From Aequorivita aquimaris (GTDB lineage Bacteria > Bacteroidota > Bacteroidia > Flavobacteriales > Flavobacteriaceae), in NCBI RefSeq assembly GCF_001573155.1, contig NZ_JRWG01000012.1:1-64000 (forward strand): a stretch of 64,000 nucleotides of DNA, written 5' to 3'. Of the stretch, positions 34,510 through 42,636 are shown piece by piece. Both the position numbers and the translations under genes were made by a program. The notes under the pieces were generated by a model that worked only from the letters and a program-made list of their open reading frames with translations, made no database searches and was not told where the DNA came from. How positions within the stretch are numbered: the stretch's first letter is position 1; each line of letters begins with the position of its first letter.

Positions 34510-34998
34510 ATGGGTTATGATGAACAGAATATCGCAATTAACGAAGTAAATGAATCGCTAACCGCCTATGTGAAGCATATCGGCAGTATATCGCGAAGTA
34601 TCTCTTTTGCAGATTTTTTTCTCGATAAAATGCTTATCATTCAAGCAATAAGGACAGGACTGCCATATAAAATTTTTCAACAAATAAAAAGGTTTACGCC
34701 CTTTACAGACGAAGATTGGGCAGAATATCTAGATTTGTCCACTAAGACCTTGCAGCGGTATCGCGATGATAAAGATTTTCATTTTAAATCTATTCATACT
34801 GAAAAGATTTTTGAACTGGCTGAGGTTACCAATTTTGGAATCGAGGTTTTTGGCTCTTCCGAAAAATTCTATAGCTGGTTAAATGCGCCTTCGTTTGCAT
34901 TAAACGGTTATAAGCCCGGTGAGCTTTTAAAAGATTCCTATGGTAAGGAAATGGTCATGGCAGAGCTTAACCGTATAGAGCACGGTATTTTTGCCTAA
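34510..34998 (+). CDS. Xre/MbcA/ParS-type antitoxin (DUF2384)
   Basis: 162 residues. The N-terminal two thirds contain an Xre-like helix-turn-helix (about 60-100, including LDLSTKTLQRYRDDKD); the C-terminal 55 residues are the DUF2384 toxin-binding domain, with WLNAPSFALNGYKPGELLKDSYGKE and the terminal MAELNRIEHGIFA. This family neutralises RES-domain toxins by blocking their active site and represses the operon. Its stop overlaps the toxin start by one base (TAATG). It lies between the polyamine operon and the GNAT-nitrilase gene, so it may be a later insertion. Confidence 0.9.
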   Translation: MGYDEQNIAINEVNESLTAYVKHIGSISRSISFADFFLDKMLIIQAIRTGLPYKIFQQIKRFTPFTDEDWAEYLDLSTKTLQRYRDDKDFHFKSIHTEKIFELAEVTNFGIEVFGSSEKFYSWLNAPSFALNGYKPGELLKDSYGKEMVMAELNRIEHGIFA

Positions 34999-35456
34999 TG
35001 AGGGTTTTTAGGCTATCCAGAAAAAAATATGCCAATGATCTAAGTGGAAAGGGTGCTGCCAAATTTGGGAACCGCTGGAATAGTAAAGGCGTTGAGATGC
35101 TGTATACTGCCGAGAGTAGGGCGCTTGCAATGGCAGAAGTAATTGTACATTTAAGCATAGCTTCCCTCCCCGACGACTATATGATGATTGAAATAGAAAT
35201 TCCTAGAAACGTCGAAATAGAAACTTTGCCTACCCGACGTTTGGCCACCGGTTGGAATACAAACCCGCCCAAGCTAAACACACAAAATATTGGCGATGAA
35301 TTCATACGGGCCAATAATAATTGCGTGCTCAAAGTGCCTTCGGCCGTGGTGAAAGGGGATTTCAATTATTTGCTCAACCCGAATCATAAAGACATTAAAA
35401 AGATTAAAATTATAGAAATCACCGACTTTCCTTTTGACGAAAGGATTTTTAATTAG
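34998..35456 (+). CDS. RES domain toxin
   Basis: 152 residues of the RES family (ADP-ribosyltransferase-like fold). Markers: N-terminal VFRLSRKKYAN, KFGNRWNSKGVEMLYTAESRALAMAE (the RWN, LYT and E positions), and the C-terminal VPSAVVKGDFNYLLNPNH with the conserved Ser and Asn. Characterised relatives degrade NAD+ (MbcT) or ADP-ribosylate a target (ParT); which activity applies here is not visible. It is translationally coupled to the antitoxin (one-base overlap). The length is normal and the frame intact, so the module appears functional. Confidence 0.9.
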   Translation: MRVFRLSRKKYANDLSGKGAAKFGNRWNSKGVEMLYTAESRALAMAEVIVHLSIASLPDDYMMIEIEIPRNVEIETLPTRRLATGWNTNPPKLNTQNIGDEFIRANNNCVLKVPSAVVKGDFNYLLNPNHKDIKKIKIIEITDFPFDERIFN

Positions 35457-35478
35457 AAACACACATCCCAAAAATTAT

Positions 35479-37017
35479 ATGGAACCTAAAAAGATTGAAA
35501 ATATTGAACTTAAGTTTTTAACCATAAAAGACTATGAAGCCCTGAAAAAGGCAACTATTCAATCTTATGGGGGTATGCCAAATAGCTATTGGAAGATCAA
35601 CGAAATAGGAAACTTAATAGACATTTTCCCAGAAGGACAAGTGGTTATTATGGCCGATGGCGAGATTGCCGGTTGTGCCCTCTCTATTATTGTTGACTTT
35701 GATGAATTGGGAGAAAAACATACCTACAAAGACATTACAGACGATCCCAATTTTAAAATACACGACCCCGAAGGCGATGTGCTCTATGGAATAGATGTTT
35801 TTATCCGTCCAGATTTTCGGGGATTGCGTCTAGGACGAAGATTATACGATTATAGAAAGGAACTTTGCGAAAACCTAAATCTGAAAAGCATCGTTTTCGG
35901 GGGAAGAATGCCAAATTATCATTTACACGCAGATAAACTTTCGCCAAAACAATACATTGAAAAAGTAAAGCGCAAACAGATTGACGATCCCGTTTTAAAC
36001 TTTCAAATTTCCAACGACTTTCACCCAGTGCGCGTATTAAAAGGCTATTTGGAAGGCGACAAGGCTTCGGGGGAGTTTGCGGTTTTAATGGAATGGGACA
36101 ATATTTACTATACCAAACCCGAGAAAAAACCAAAGCCTTCTGCGATAAAAAGTATTGTTAGGTTGGGGTTAATCCAGTGGCAAATGCGTAGCTATTCCGG
36201 CATGGAGGAGTTGATGCACCAAGCAGAGTATTTTATAGATTCTGTGGCTGGGTACCGCTGCGATTTTGCTATGTTTCCAGAGTTCTTCAACGCTCCGCTT
36301 ATGGCAAAATACAATCATATGAGCGAGCCAGATGCCATTCGCGAATTGGCTAAATATACTAAGGAAATTACTGAAAGACTTTCACAGCTTTCAATTTCGT
36401 ACAATATCAATATTATAACTGGGAGTATGCCCGAAATGGTCCGCGGGAAGCTTTACAACGTAGGTTATCTATGCCGTCGCGACGGAAGTGTGGAACGTTA
36501 CGAAAAGATTCACGTTACGCCAGACGAAGAACGCGTTTGGGGAATGGTAAACGGAAATTCCCTAAAAACTTTCGATACTGATTGTGGAAAAATTGGGGTG
36601 CTGATTTGTTATGATTCAGAATTTCCCGAACTCTCAAGATTGCTTTCTGATGAGGGAATGGATATCTTATTTGTTCCATTTCTTACAGATACCCAGAACG
36701 GCTATTCTCGCGTAAGACTTTGCGCCCAGGCACGAGCTGTAGAAAACGAATGTTACGTAGCTATTGCAGGAAGCGTGGGCAACCTGCCCAAGGTGCATAA
36801 TATGGATATACAATACGCCCAAAGCGCAGTATTCACGCCTTGTGATTTCTCTTTTCCCAACAATGGAATTAAAGCCGAAGCAACCCCAAACACCGAAATG
36901 ATATTGGTGGCCGATGTGGACATAGATTTGCTTCGGGAACTGCACACTTTCGGAGCTGTTCGTAATTTGAAGGATAGAAGAAAGGATTTTTACCGATTGG
37001 AAAGGGTGAAGAAGTAG
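35479..37017 (+). CDS. GNAT acetyltransferase - carbon-nitrogen hydrolase (nitrilase) fusion
   Basis: 512 residues from ATG 35479; a start at 35434 would overlap the RES gene. Residues ~5-200 are a GNAT domain (DVFIRPDFRGLRLGRRLYDYR is the acetyl-CoA-binding motif). Residues ~225-505 are a nitrilase-family amidase with a complete Glu-Lys-Cys triad: Glu268 in FPEFFNAP, Lys343 in EKIHVTP, Cys377 in LICYDSEFPE. The fused form is known from bacteria and annotated as a bifunctional protein without defined substrates. Proximity to arginine decarboxylase and agmatinase makes an N-acyl or N-carbamoyl polyamine substrate possible, but the toxin-antitoxin pair intervenes. Confidence 0.9.
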   Translation: MEPKKIENIELKFLTIKDYEALKKATIQSYGGMPNSYWKINEIGNLIDIFPEGQVVIMADGEIAGCALSIIVDFDELGEKHTYKDITDDPNFKIHDPEGDVLYGIDVFIRPDFRGLRLGRRLYDYRKELCENLNLKSIVFGGRMPNYHLHADKLSPKQYIEKVKRKQIDDPVLNFQISNDFHPVRVLKGYLEGDKASGEFAVLMEWDNIYYTKPEKKPKPSAIKSIVRLGLIQWQMRSYSGMEELMHQAEYFIDSVAGYRCDFAMFPEFFNAPLMAKYNHMSEPDAIRELAKYTKEITERLSQLSISYNINIITGSMPEMVRGKLYNVGYLCRRDGSVERYEKIHVTPDEERVWGMVNGNSLKTFDTDCGKIGVLICYDSEFPELSRLLSDEGMDILFVPFLTDTQNGYSRVRLCAQARAVENECYVAIAGSVGNLPKVHNMDIQYAQSAVFTPCDFSFPNNGIKAEATPNTEMILVADVDIDLLRELHTFGAVRNLKDRRKDFYRLERVKK

Positions 37018-37025
37018 ACATCAAA

Positions 37026-37050
37026 CCTGCAAGATTTAAAACCTTGCAGG
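37026..37050. repeat. Inverted repeat CCTGCAAG ... CTTGCAGG between convergent genes
   Basis: Perfect 8-bp arms CCTGCAAG (37026-37033) and CTTGCAGG (37043-37050) with a 9-base A/T loop, preceded by AAA and followed within a few bases by AAATTTT. It overlaps the stop of the mannosyltransferase-like gene and can act as a weak bidirectional terminator. The sequence resembles a dispersed AACCTGCAAGG-type flavobacterial repeat. Confidence 0.65.
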
Positions 37051-38421
37051 GTTAAATTTTTTGGAAATCGAAATTTCCCAAAGAGCAACTACAATTGCGA
37101 CTAAATATTCCAAAGCCACCAACCAAAGTTTTTCATCAAAACCATTTTCGCCATAAGCGGAATAGCTTAGTATTACCATAAAACTCCAAACTATCGGAAA
37201 TTTATATTTTGTAAAAACTGAAAGTAAAAGTGGAGTGGCAACGTACCACGGATGCACAGTGGTGGAAAGTAAAAAGTAAAACGAAATTGCAAAAAGCATC
37301 CCGGTCATCAATTCCTGTGGCGTTTTATTTTTTCTGAAAAAAGCGATCGCTAAAACCAAAAGGAATACTAAAACAGGCAAGATCTTTCCAGTAGTTCCTA
37401 TAATATTCCATCCTACAACTTGAAACCCAATCCAACGGATTATATAATACACACTCGCATTGAATTCAAAATTCTGGAACCAAAGTCCGATGGTCGAGGA
37501 GAAATTCTGAATAAATTCTGAAGAAAGAAAGGGTAGAAATGTAAGTACTACGGTAAATCCGATAACTGAATAAAATCCCACGAGTTTTTTAATCGAAACC
37601 CCAAAGATTTCTAAAACCTTTTGGGTTTTTTCATTAGTGAAATATTTCAAAAACAAAGGCAAAAACAATAACGGAAGCAATTTCACGGAAACAGAAATTC
37701 CAATCAAAACGGCTGCCCAAAACCATTTTCCTTTGAATAATAAATATAGTGCCCAAACAAAAAAGAAAAGCATTACCCCTTCAAAATGAAGATTTCCAGT
37801 AAGCTCAATGATGATAAAAGGATTTAGAAAATACCAAAAGATGTTTTTAATTGGAAGGTTCAACTTTTCTAAAAGTTTCTTTCCGAAGTAAAGAATTCCA
37901 ACATCTGCCAAAATAATCAGCACGCGCAGCACAATCACGGAGCCCATAATACTTTTCCCCGCAAACAGTGCGGCAACTGCAAAAAACAATTGGTTAATTG
38001 GTGGGTAATTGCTGAAGTGACTTGCATTTAGAGCACCCATTCCGTCAATTAATTGTTGGGATTGTTCAATTGTCACTCCGAGCGCAGGCGAGGAGCTGGG
38101 TGTGAACAAGTACGGACTAACCCCCTGAATCAATAACCGCCCATCCCACAGAAACCGATAGAAATCCTGTGAAAGATTCGGAATTGCAGGAATAAGAATT
38201 AATCTAAAAACAATTCCTAAACTGGCTAAAAACCAAAAATAGTCCCGAGACTTCGGGATAAATTTTTCAATAAAAAGATAGGTGATGATGAAAAGTGCAC
38301 CGTAGAGTGAAATGAGTTTTGTAAAATCACTTCGCTCCAAATCATACCCAAAACTGATGTAAAACGCGACTGATAGTATCGCAAATAGAAGCGGGATCTT
38401 ATATAATTTAATGAAATTCAA
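37036..38421 (-). CDS. GT-C fold mannosyltransferase-like polytopic membrane protein
   Basis: 461 residues with about 11-12 transmembrane helices spread over the whole length. The first extracytoplasmic loop holds LSQDFYRFLWDGRLLIQGVSPY, the Asp/Arg/Trp-Asp-Gly pattern of GT-C glycosyltransferases that use polyprenyl-phosphate sugars. Similar proteins in Bacteroidota are annotated as mannosyltransferase. Substrate and acceptor are unknown. It is convergent with the GNAT-nitrilase gene, separated by an inverted repeat, and preceded on the same strand by the TolB-like lipoprotein gene. Confidence 0.8.
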   Translation of the reverse strand: MNFIKLYKIPLLFAILSVAFYISFGYDLERSDFTKLISLYGALFIITYLFIEKFIPKSRDYFWFLASLGIVFRLILIPAIPNLSQDFYRFLWDGRLLIQGVSPYLFTPSSSPALGVTIEQSQQLIDGMGALNASHFSNYPPINQLFFAVAALFAGKSIMGSVIVLRVLIILADVGILYFGKKLLEKLNLPIKNIFWYFLNPFIIIELTGNLHFEGVMLFFFVWALYLLFKGKWFWAAVLIGISVSVKLLPLLFLPLFLKYFTNEKTQKVLEIFGVSIKKLVGFYSVIGFTVVLTFLPFLSSEFIQNFSSTIGLWFQNFEFNASVYYIIRWIGFQVVGWNIIGTTGKILPVLVFLLVLAIAFFRKNKTPQELMTGMLFAISFYFLLSTTVHPWYVATPLLLSVFTKYKFPIVWSFMVILSYSAYGENGFDEKLWLVALEYLVAIVVALWEISISKKFNPARF

Positions 38422-38437
38422 GTTTCTAATTTATAAG

Positions 38438-38457
38438 ATTCCTGCCTTCGCAGGAAT
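38438..38457. repeat. Perfect hairpin ATTCCTGC-CTTC-GCAGGAAT
   Basis: Eight-base arms (38438-38445 and 38450-38457) with a 4-base loop, 2 bases beyond the stop of the TolB-like gene and 16 bases upstream of the mannosyltransferase-like start. There is no T-run, so it may be a dispersed intergenic repeat or an RNA-stability element rather than a true terminator. Confidence 0.6.
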
Positions 38458-38459
38458 AA

Positions 38460-39587
38460 TTAATCCTGCCATTCGGCAATAAAAAGATTGGTGTCGCGCC
38501 CGCCGCCATTATTTCTATTTGAAGAAAAAGCTAACTTTTTCCCGTCATTCGAAAAAACTGGAAAAGCATCAAAAGTCCTTCCGTGCGTAACGCGTTCCAG
38601 GTTTTTTCCATCAATATCAATTAAATACAGATTAAACGGGAATCCTCGTTCCGCTTCAAAATTACTGGAGAACAAAATCTTTTCGCCCGAAGGATGAAAG
38701 AACGGTGCCCAATTGGCGTTGCCCAAATGAGTCAATTGGCGAAGCTCGCTGCCATCGGCATTGCAGATAAACAGCTCCATTTCAGTGGGCTGCACCAAAC
38801 CTTGGGCGAGCAAATCTTTATATTCCTTAATTTCTTTCTCAGTTTCGGGGCGCGATGCACGAAAAATCAATTTTGAACCATCCGGTGAAAAGAAGGCGCC
38901 GCCGTCGTAGCCCAATTCGTTAGTAATCTGTTTTACGTTTTTTCCATCGATATCCATAGTGTACAATTCCAAATCGCCACTGCGCATGGAAGTGAAAACA
39001 ATTTTATCGCCTTTGGGCGAAACGGTTGCTTCGGCATCGTAACCCGGTTCGTTAGTGAGTTGGGCAGTTATATTTCCTTCCAAATCGGCAACAAAAATAT
39101 CGAAGCTGTCATACACTGGCCACACGTATTTGCCATCCCTTTTAAGTGGAACTTCCGGGCAATTTTCATCTTTTAAATGTGTGCTTCCGTAAACAATATG
39201 TTTTCCATCGGGTAGAAAATAGCTGCACGTTGTTCGGCCTTTGCCGGTGCTTATCATTGGGGGTTGTTTGTCTTTAAAAGTTTCGTCAGCTCTCATCAAA
39301 AACATTTGGTCGCAGTTTACGCCCCAGTTTTTATAGTTGCTTTGGAAGATGACCTTGCTGTCGTCAAAACTCCAGTAGGCTTCGGCATTATCTCCACCAA
39401 AAGTAACTTGACGGATACTTTTGAAATGCTTTTCTTCGGGATAAATTAGCGTGTCATTTGAAGTGGGATCCAATACTACGGTCGAGGTTTTTTCAGCTGA
39501 ACCGGCCGATTCATTTTCTGCTCTTTTCACTTCCTTTTTACAACTCGCAAATACTGAAACGATAAGCAGGGTATAGAATATTTTCAT
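38460..39587 (-). CDS. TolB-like beta-propeller lipoprotein (PD40 repeats)
   Basis: 375 residues from ATG 39587 (MKIFYTLLIVSVFASC, lipobox Cys16); the in-frame ATG at 39608 lies inside the promoter palindrome and is rejected. The mature protein has PD40/WD40-like repeats typical of a TolB propeller: AYWSFDDSKVIFQS, ATVSPKGDKIVFTSMRSGDLELYTMD, AFFSPDGSKLIFRASRP, PFFHPSGEKILFSSNF, PVFSNDGKKLAFSSNRNNGG. It probably acts as a cell-envelope binding or scaffold protein. It is divergent from the M28-PDZ peptidase and shares its promoter region, which suggests co-regulation. Confidence 0.87.
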   Translation of the reverse strand: MKIFYTLLIVSVFASCKKEVKRAENESAGSAEKTSTVVLDPTSNDTLIYPEEKHFKSIRQVTFGGDNAEAYWSFDDSKVIFQSNYKNWGVNCDQMFLMRADETFKDKQPPMISTGKGRTTCSYFLPDGKHIVYGSTHLKDENCPEVPLKRDGKYVWPVYDSFDIFVADLEGNITAQLTNEPGYDAEATVSPKGDKIVFTSMRSGDLELYTMDIDGKNVKQITNELGYDGGAFFSPDGSKLIFRASRPETEKEIKEYKDLLAQGLVQPTEMELFICNADGSELRQLTHLGNANWAPFFHPSGEKILFSSNFEAERGFPFNLYLIDIDGKNLERVTHGRTFDAFPVFSNDGKKLAFSSNRNNGGGRDTNLFIAEWQD

Positions 39588-39595
39588 TTTTAATG

Positions 39596-39613
39596 TACTT
39601 TTGAGCAAAAGTA
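39596..39613. promoter_or_regulatory. 18-bp palindrome of two face-to-face -7 promoter boxes
   Basis: TACTTTTG (39596-39603) on the plus strand and TACTTTTG on the minus strand (CAAAAGTA, 39606-39613) are joined by AG into a perfect palindrome. Both match TAnnTTTG. The M28 ATG (39619) and the TolB-like ATG (39587) lie at suitable distances, so both genes can start from overlapping, mutually exclusive promoters. A TTG at the usual -33 spacing is not evident for either. Confidence 0.6.
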
Positions 39614-39618
39614 ATGAT

Positions 39619-40848
39619 ATGCGTGCAATTTTAGTAATATTAATAGCAATAGTAGTTTTTTCCTGTAAAGAAACTCAGGTGAATTCCGTATCTATGAAAG
39701 AAGACGTTGCCATCTTGGCCAACGATAGTTTAAACGGAAGAAAGACCGGTTCTGATGGCGAAAGGAAGGCTGCAGACTACATAGCCAAGCGGTTTGAAGA
39801 TTTAGGGTTGCAACCCAAACGTTTGGAAGGGTTTTTTCAAAAATTCACTTATAAGGCCAGTAAAAATCCACATCAGGAGGCCGAATTTACTGCAGAAAAT
39901 AACGAGAGTACCAAGACGGGTCAAAACGTGATTGCATTTTTAGATAACAAAGCGGAAAATACCGTAGTAATCGGCGCCCATTACGACCATTTGGGAATGG
40001 GCGGCGAAGGTTCGCTGTATCGCGAAGGCAAAGCAATACACAACGGTGCGGACGATAACGCGAGTGGTGTTGCGATGATGCTGCATTTGGCAGATTCGCT
40101 TCAAAAGAAAGGTTCCCCGAAAAATAACAACTACCTTTTCATTGCTTTTTCTGGGGAAGAAGAGGGGTTATTGGGTTCAAATTATTTCGTTAAAAATCCA
40201 ACTATTGATACTAAAAAAGTAACTTATATGCTGAATATGGATATGGTGGGAAGGCTTAATTCTGAAAATACTTTAGCAGTTTACGGCGTGGGAACTTCGC
40301 CTATTTTTAAACAAGCCGTAAATGCGAATGCCAGGGAATTAAAAATTGCCGAAAACGAAAGCGGTGTAGGTCCGAGCGACCACACTTCGTTTTATTTGGC
40401 AAATATTCCCGTGTTGCATTTTTTCACTGGGCAGCACGAAGACTACCATAAACCCAGCGATGACGCTGAAAAGGTGAATTTTGAGGGAATGAAAATAGTT
40501 TCAAATTACATTTTCAGCATAATAAAAGATTTGGATAACCAGCCCAAACTTCCTTTCAAAAAAACCAAAAATGAAAGCGAAGTGGTGCCAGAATTTAAAG
40601 TGACGTTGGGCGTGGTTCCCGATTATCTTTTCAGCGGAAAAGGGATGCGAATTGATGGTGTAAGTGAAGACAAACCAGCCCAAAAAGCAGGACTTCAAAA
40701 AGGCGACATTGTTGTAAAAATGGGCGATTTTGAAGTAACCGATATGATGAGTTATATGAAGAGCCTTTCAAAATTTGAAAAGGGGCAGACAGCAAAAGTA
40801 ACTATCGAAAGGGGTGGGGAATTGAAGGAGGTTGAGGTAACATTTTAA
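39619..40848 (+). CDS. M28 family aminopeptidase with C-terminal PDZ domain, lipoprotein
   Basis: 409 residues from ATG 39619 (MRAILVILIAIVVFSC, lipobox Cys16). M28 zinc ligands: His/Asp in VVIGAHYDHLG, Asp in NGADDNASG, catalytic Glu and ligand in FSGEEEGLLGS, Asp in MLNMDMVGRL, and His in LHFFTGQHEDYHKPSDD. Residues ~320-409 form a PDZ domain (VPDYLFSGKGMRIDGV ... AQKAGLQKGDIVVKMG). It is predicted to be an envelope-anchored di-zinc aminopeptidase whose PDZ domain binds substrate C-termini. It is divergent from the TolB-like lipoprotein gene. Confidence 0.92.
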   Translation: MRAILVILIAIVVFSCKETQVNSVSMKEDVAILANDSLNGRKTGSDGERKAADYIAKRFEDLGLQPKRLEGFFQKFTYKASKNPHQEAEFTAENNESTKTGQNVIAFLDNKAENTVVIGAHYDHLGMGGEGSLYREGKAIHNGADDNASGVAMMLHLADSLQKKGSPKNNNYLFIAFSGEEEGLLGSNYFVKNPTIDTKKVTYMLNMDMVGRLNSENTLAVYGVGTSPIFKQAVNANARELKIAENESGVGPSDHTSFYLANIPVLHFFTGQHEDYHKPSDDAEKVNFEGMKIVSNYIFSIIKDLDNQPKLPFKKTKNESEVVPEFKVTLGVVPDYLFSGKGMRIDGVSEDKPAQKAGLQKGDIVVKMGDFEVTDMMSYMKSLSKFEKGQTAKVTIERGGELKEVEVTF

Positions 40849-40851
40849 TTT

Positions 40852-41022
40852 TTACAGCATCATCCCACAAAAACCAAGGCCTATTATTACGGAAACGATT
40901 GAAATAATAATTAAGATTTTGCCTGTTTTCTTTTCTTTATCGGTTGCTTCTGCTCTTATAAGAACTTGACCCCAAATAAAAGTAACGAACGGAGCGAAAA
41001 CAAATAAAAGAAATAAGATCAT
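40852..41022 (-). CDS. Small membrane protein (56 aa), paralogue of the neighbour at 41039-41239
   Basis: Start CAT at 41020-41022, stop at 40852-40854. Two hydrophobic helices: residues 1-22 (MILFLLFVFAPFVTFIWGQV) and 35-55, joined by a charged loop with DKEKKTGKIL. The C-terminal half closely parallels the preceding 66-aa protein: KKTGKILIII...GLGFCGMML against KKAGKILMIL...SLGICGSMMM, including the Gly-x-Cys-Gly near the end. The gene starts 16 bases after its paralogue on the same strand, so it completes the cluster with the radical SAM and Lgt-like genes. No function is known. Confidence 0.75.
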   Translation of the reverse strand: MILFLLFVFAPFVTFIWGQVLIRAEATDKEKKTGKILIIISIVSVIIGLGFCGMML

Positions 41023-41038
41023 TTTTTTGATTTAAATA

Positions 41039-41239
41039 TTACATCATCATACTTCCACAAATCCCAAGACTTATTAAAAGATAAACTACCCCAAGAATCA
41101 TAAGTATTTTTCCTGCTTTTTTCTTTTGATTTGCAAGTAAAACCACACCAATAATAAATAATATGATTGCAGGTAAAAACATAATTGCTAAAATAATAAC
41201 GACTAATCCTGTTAAATCACCAACTTCTAAAAATATCAT
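41039..41239 (-). CDS. Small membrane protein (66 aa)
   Basis: 66 residues with two hydrophobic helices (about 10-36 and 44-64) around the charged turn NQKKKAGKIL, ending LGICGSMMM. Its start codon overlaps the stop of the radical SAM gene (ATGA, 41236-41239), indicating translational coupling. A diverged tandem copy follows at 40852-41022. I recognise no named family. Coupling to the radical SAM and Lgt-like genes suggests a membrane partner in the same process. Confidence 0.78.
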   Translation of the reverse strand: MIFLEVGDLTGLVVIILAIMFLPAIILFIIGVVLLANQKKKAGKILMILGVVYLLISLGICGSMMM

Positions 41240-42630
41240 AACGCTTCGGTTTTAAGTTTTTCCAAATACTCTTTTTTGTCGTCCCTATAAAAAAGATTCA
41301 TCGTTTCAAAGGGGATGATTTTATTATCCTTATTCACAATGTGGACGCAGGATTTTTTTATGCTGCGAACATCAAAATTGTATGCATCAATAAATTGCAT
41401 AATTATTACTCTGAAAAGATTGTCATACCCTAATTCTGGAGCATCAATATTTGGGAGGCAACATAGAATCGATTTTAAGTTTTCTTCAGCGCATTCTACC
41501 GAATTTCCCGTACTGAAAAGCTCGATCATTTTTCCTTTTAGCATTTCGTCCTGTTCGTAAACTATCGTGTTTTTACTGTTGTCCAACAAATCCTGTGGCT
41601 TGATATAACGCGTCAACGGAAAAACTTCGTCGTCCAATTTTAATGCATAACCCATCACCAAAGCATCAGGATTACAAGGAACGGGCAGTAAATCCTCTGC
41701 ATTAAAAACATCGGTCTGTTCCAGGATTTTTCTTCGGACTTCCGTCAAAGTGATTCTATCGGTTTCAGTATTAAAATCTTCCAATCTACCTGCAATTTGG
41801 GTAGGCTGAAAAGTTACCCCACGAACGCATTTTTGTTTTAAGGCGAAGTCGATAATTTTACCCATTTCGCCATCATTCAAACCTTTTTGAAGCGTAACTA
41901 CCAAAGTTGTTGAAAGATTCACTTCATTCAAATTTGCGAGCGCTTGCTGGCGGATTTTGCTTAAATCTGCACCGCGAAGGGTTTGCAAAACAGAATCTTC
42001 AAAAGAATCAAACTGCAAATATATTTCGAAATCGGGCGCGTATGTTTTCAATTTTTCTGCAAAATCCTTCTCTTTCGCAATCCGGATTCCGTTCGTATTG
42101 AGCATTAAATGTTTTATGGGAAGCGTTTTTGCATAATCCAAAATCTCAAAAAAGTGCGGATGGATTGTGGGTTCGCCACCACTAATTTGCACCACATCGG
42201 GCTCTTTTTCATTCCGAACCACCGCGTCCATCATTTTTTTAATTTCGTCCAAAGTTCGGTGCCGTCCATACGTTGGCGACGAACCCGCGTAACAAGTGGG
42301 GCAGGTTAGGTTGCAACGGTCCGTAACTTCAATAATCGTCAGGCACGAATGCTGCTCGTGGTCCGGACACAGGCCGCAATCATACGGGCAGCCGTAATGC
42401 GTTTTGGTGTTGAATGTATAGGGCATTTCCGAGGGCTTGTTATAGTTTCGGATGTTTTTGTAATATTCGGCATCGTCGGCAATTAAGACCTTGCTGTTGC
42501 CGTGTTCAGGGCAACGTTTCAACATAAAAACATTGTTTTCCTCAAAAACTATTTTGGCGTCGATTCGTTTTAAGCATTCTGGGCAAAGGCTTAAGGTGAA
42601 ATCGTAATAGGTATATTTTCTTACGGGCAT
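41236..42630 (-). CDS. Cysteine-rich radical SAM enzyme (tetraether-synthase/MJ0619-like family)
   Basis: 464 residues. The SAM cluster motif is C106-x3-C110-x2-C113 (VTDRCNLTCPTCYAGSS), followed by ISGGEPTIHP. Before it is an unusual Cys-rich region: C16/C19 and C40 with H43 (a rubredoxin- or ribbon-like site) and C81, C85, C88, C96 in YGCPYDCGLCPDHEQHSC (a probable auxiliary cluster). The C-terminal part has more conserved Cys (VPCNPDAL, CAEENLKSILCCLP, KSCVHIV). This layout resembles the archaeal tetraether lipid synthase family (Tes, MJ0619), whose members act on lipid tails; bacterial relatives are largely uncharacterised. It is encoded 15 bases after an Lgt-like gene and overlaps a small membrane protein gene by 4 bases. 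A lipid-directed reaction is inferred, not shown. Confidence 0.8.
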   Translation of the reverse strand: MPVRKYTYYDFTLSLCPECLKRIDAKIVFEENNVFMLKRCPEHGNSKVLIADDAEYYKNIRNYNKPSEMPYTFNTKTHYGCPYDCGLCPDHEQHSCLTIIEVTDRCNLTCPTCYAGSSPTYGRHRTLDEIKKMMDAVVRNEKEPDVVQISGGEPTIHPHFFEILDYAKTLPIKHLMLNTNGIRIAKEKDFAEKLKTYAPDFEIYLQFDSFEDSVLQTLRGADLSKIRQQALANLNEVNLSTTLVVTLQKGLNDGEMGKIIDFALKQKCVRGVTFQPTQIAGRLEDFNTETDRITLTEVRRKILEQTDVFNAEDLLPVPCNPDALVMGYALKLDDEVFPLTRYIKPQDLLDNSKNTIVYEQDEMLKGKMIELFSTGNSVECAEENLKSILCCLPNIDAPELGYDNLFRVIIMQFIDAYNFDVRSIKKSCVHIVNKDNKIIPFETMNLFYRDDKKEYLEKLKTEAL

Positions 42631-42636
42631 CTTTTT

